From positions 1 through 7,157 of the forward strand of contig CALCOQ010000293.1 in assembly GCA_937897005.1 (NCBI GenBank): a DNA stretch of 7,157 nucleotides, given 5' to 3'. A program made the translations under genes and the position numbers. Below the pieces are notes generated by a model. That model saw nothing but the letters and a program-made list of their open reading frames with translations. It made no database searches and was not told the DNA's origin. The first letter of the stretch is position 1. Every line of letters starts with the position of its first letter. Below, one piece after another: positions 5,568-7,157 of the stretch. Source of the stretch: an uncultured euryarchaeote (lineage in GTDB: Archaea > Thermoplasmatota > Poseidoniia > Poseidoniales > Poseidoniaceae).

Positions 5568-6287
5568 ATGGGTAAGAGAATCCGCGCACAGAGAAAGGGT
5601 AGCAGCCCAAGATACAAGGTCAATTCTCACCGTTTCCCAGGTCGAAACAGAATGCCTTCCATCAAGGATGATGTTGCAGAGGTCACCGAGTTGATCCACA
5701 GCCCGGTCCACACCGCTCCTCTTGCACGAGTCAAGTATGGTGAGGGAGAGGAATCATTGGTCGTTGCAACTGAGGGAATTGCAGTTGGTCAGACACTGGC
5801 CTTTGGCGACAATGTCTCCCTCCGTCCTGGAAATGTAACCACTATTGGAAACATCCCTGAAGGTACTCCAATCAACAATCTTGAACTCCGCCCTGGAGAC
5901 GGTGGTCGTATTGCACGTTCTGGGGGAGCCTCCTGTGTTGTTGAGAGCCGAATGGAAGGAGGCCGTATCAGGGTCCGTCTTCCAAGTGGCAAGACCAAGG
6001 ATCTTCCAGAGAGTTGCCGAGCAACCATTGGAGTACTCGCAGGCCACGGTCGTAGCGAGAAGCCATTGATGAAGGCTGGAGCTGCTCATTACAAGGCCAA
6101 GGCCCGCGGCAAACAGTATCCAACCGTCAGTGGTGTTGCAATGAACCCTGTCGACCATCCACATGGTGGTGGAAACCATCAGGCAGTTCACGGACCAAAC
6201 AGCGTCGCCCGCGGCGCTCCACCTGGCAGCAAGGTCGGACACATCGCACCAAGCCGTACTGGTCGTGGTCGCGGCAAGAGGAAATGA
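5568..6287 (+). CDS. rpl2: Large ribosomal subunit protein uL2 (L2)
   Basis: This 239-residue protein is uL2, needed for subunit association, tRNA placement and peptidyl transferase activity. It begins MGKRIRAQRKGS, the usual archaeal uL2 N-terminus, which together with RBS spacing favours the second of two adjacent ATG codons (5565 would add one Met). It contains the SH3-like and OB-type beta region (PIN-NLELRPGDGGRIARSGG, about 101-120) and the universal MNPVDHPHGGGNHQ signature (about 192-205) with the conserved histidines that reach the catalytic centre. The tail is very basic (GRGRGKRK). The length is normal for archaea. It is followed after 9 nt by uS19; the stop TGA is part of the uS19 ribosome-binding site. 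Confidence 0.97.
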   Translation: MGKRIRAQRKGSSPRYKVNSHRFPGRNRMPSIKDDVAEVTELIHSPVHTAPLARVKYGEGEESLVVATEGIAVGQTLAFGDNVSLRPGNVTTIGNIPEGTPINNLELRPGDGGRIARSGGASCVVESRMEGGRIRVRLPSGKTKDLPESCRATIGVLAGHGRSEKPLMKAGAAHYKAKARGKQYPTVSGVAMNPVDHPHGGGNHQAVHGPNSVARGAPPGSKVGHIAPSRTGRGRGKRK

Positions 6288-6293
6288 GGTGAT
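6286..6293 (+). promoter_or_regulatory. Shine-Dalgarno site of uS19, overlapping the uL2 stop codon
   Basis: GAGGTGAT, identical to the site before uL23, begins within the uL2 stop TGA (6285-6287). The GAGGTG core is 5 nt from the uS19 ATG at 6297. Confidence 0.85.
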
Positions 6294-6296
6294 TAG

Positions 6297-6791
6297 ATGG
6301 CAAAGAGAAAGCGTCGATTCATGACTCCAAAGGCTGCACGTCGTAAGACCCGCAAGTTGCGTGGTCGTGTCAGCGAGCGTCGCAAGAAGGAGTTCCTGTA
6401 CCGCGGTTTCACCGTCGATCAATTACAGTCAATGCCTCTGTATCCCGTTGATGAAGACCCTGATGCACCAGCAGTGGTCAATCTGCTCGGAGCAAGGGCT
6501 CGCCGTTCCTTCGATCGTGGATTGTCTCAAGAGAACGAACATCTACGTCAGAGAGTCAAGCATTCTGATGGCAAGGTTGTCCGTACCCACCGCAGGGACA
6601 TGGTCATTCTGCCAGAATTCGTCGGTTCGACGATTGGAGTACACAACGGTCAAGGATACACTGAGTTCGAGATCAAGCCTGAGATGATTGGGCATTTCTT
6701 AGGAGAGTTTGGAATGACCCGAAACTCGGTGACCCACAGCGGACCTGGTGTTGGTGCTACCAAGTCCTCGAAGCACGTACCATTGAAGTGA
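6297..6791 (+). CDS. rps19: Small ribosomal subunit protein uS19 (S19)
   Basis: This 164-residue protein is uS19, located in the head of the 30S subunit, where with uS13 it contacts the large subunit and the A-site region. The core is unmistakable: RTHRRDMVILPEFVGSTIGV (96-115), HNGQGYTEFEIKPEMIGHFL (116-135), GEFGMTR (136-142) and the closing HSGPGVGATKSSKHVPLK. Residues 1-35 are a strongly basic extension (KRKRR, RRKTRK, SERRKKEF) before the archaeal/eukaryotic-type YRG element (35-37), which makes it longer than bacterial S19, as is usual in archaea. The ATG at 6297 lies behind GAGGTGAT. It is followed by uL22 after 7 to 10 nt. Confidence 0.97.
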   Translation: MAKRKRRFMTPKAARRKTRKLRGRVSERRKKEFLYRGFTVDQLQSMPLYPVDEDPDAPAVVNLLGARARRSFDRGLSQENEHLRQRVKHSDGKVVRTHRRDMVILPEFVGSTIGVHNGQGYTEFEIKPEMIGHFLGEFGMTRNSVTHSGPGVGATKSSKHVPLK

Positions 6792-6795
6792 GGTG
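6790..6795 (+). promoter_or_regulatory. Shine-Dalgarno site of uL22, overlapping the uS19 stop codon
   Basis: GAGGTG starts within the uS19 stop TGA (6789-6791). Two ATG codons follow, at 6799 and 6802, with gaps of 3 and 6 nt; the latter is closer to the 5-nt spacing used elsewhere in the operon. Confidence 0.8.
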
Positions 6796-6801
6796 AGAAT
6801 G

Positions 6802-7157
6802 ATGAGTCGCGACCGTTCCAAACCCCAGAAGGGATACTCTCAGTTATTGCAGGGTAACCGTTTGGTATCTGCCAGAGGGGTTAATGTCAACTGCCATTCC
6901 AAGCATTGTTTCGAGGTCGCAAGAGCAATCCGTAACAAGACTGCATCTCAGGCATTGGAACTTCTGGAATCGGTCATCCGCATCGAGAGCGACCGTATCG
7001 ATATTCATCGCAAGGCCACGGCGATACCATTCCGAAGAGGTAACAAGATGCGACATCGCAATAGAGCAGGCCCTCGTTCACTGGGGCACCGCAAGGGTAA
7101 GATCGGTCCTGGCCGTTATCCTGTGAAGGCGAGCAAGGAATTCATCAAACTCATCAA
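6802..7157 (+). CDS. rpl22: Large ribosomal subunit protein uL22 (L22), 3' truncated
   Basis: The frame from ATG 6802 (or 6799, one extra Met) stays open to the right edge, giving 118 residues with the C-terminus cut off; archaeal uL22 is usually about 150. uL22 binds 23S rRNA and lines the exit tunnel together with uL4. Visible marks are an N-terminal KGYSQLLQGNRLVSARGVNV (10-29), the conserved helix FEVARAIRNKTASQALELLESVI (37-59) and the basic hairpin region ending GHRKGKIGPGRYPVKASKEF (95-114), with the typical GRYPVKA. Its position after uS19 is the standard archaeal order; uS3 would be expected next, outside the window. Cys31 and Cys36 lie close together but no metal motif is evident. 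Confidence 0.94.
   Translation, partial: MSRDRSKPQKGYSQLLQGNRLVSARGVNVNCHSKHCFEVARAIRNKTASQALELLESVIRIESDRIDIHRKATAIPFRRGNKMRHRNRAGPRSLGHRKGKIGPGRYPVKASKEFIKLI

Noticed and set aside
5754..6422. Long antisense open frame (222 codons) across uL2 and uS19 on the minus strand
   Set aside because: It lies opposite two certain ribosomal genes, its protein is rich in Thr/Ser/Cys without any domain pattern, and it follows from the codon use of the sense genes.

Overview
The window reads as chromosomal DNA of a euryarchaeon. The ribosomal proteins are of archaeal type and order (uL3-uL4-uL23-uL2-uS19-uL22), the ribosome-binding sites are GAGGTGAT-like (complementary to the archaeal 16S 3' end), and the repair genes belong to the archaeal Hef/FANCM-XPF group. 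Marine Group II/III or another Thermoplasmatota-related lineage is my best guess from overall character; that placement is an inference and is not proven by the sequence.

Layout: (1) At 2-391 on the plus strand is the 3' end of a CCG-domain protein of the HdrB / SdhC(E) type, most of whose expected metal-binding cysteines are replaced. (2) Only 4 bp later, convergent on the minus strand, lies a two-gene repair unit: an SF2 helicase (3052-1193) followed by an ERCC4-type nuclease (1196-396). They overlap by ATGA, and a purine-rich ribosome-binding site lies inside the last helicase codons. Together they are the two halves of Hef, encoded as separate proteins. (3) Positions 3053-3369 separate the repair unit from the divergent ribosomal operon. 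The left part holds a coding-like stretch with no start codon. The right part is a GC-rich leader with several hairpins, some mutually exclusive. (4) Positions 3370-7157 hold the start of the S10/spc-type ribosomal protein operon, six genes in tight succession; the last one (uL22) runs off the right edge.

Functionally, the plus-strand operon builds both ribosomal subunits: uL3, uL4, uL23, uL2 and uL22 in the large subunit, uS19 in the small one. At three of the junctions the stop codon TGA is itself part of the next gene's Shine-Dalgarno sequence (TGAGGTG), which suggests termination-reinitiation coupling. The minus-strand pair would act on stalled replication forks and branched DNA. A PIP-like motif at the helicase C-terminus suggests a link to the PCNA clamp.

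Nothing here amounts to a proven new system. The best candidates for a second look are the clean split of Hef, the cysteine-depleted CCG domain, and the structured leader before uL3. I saw no tRNA, rRNA, CRISPR array, insertion sequence or attachment site.
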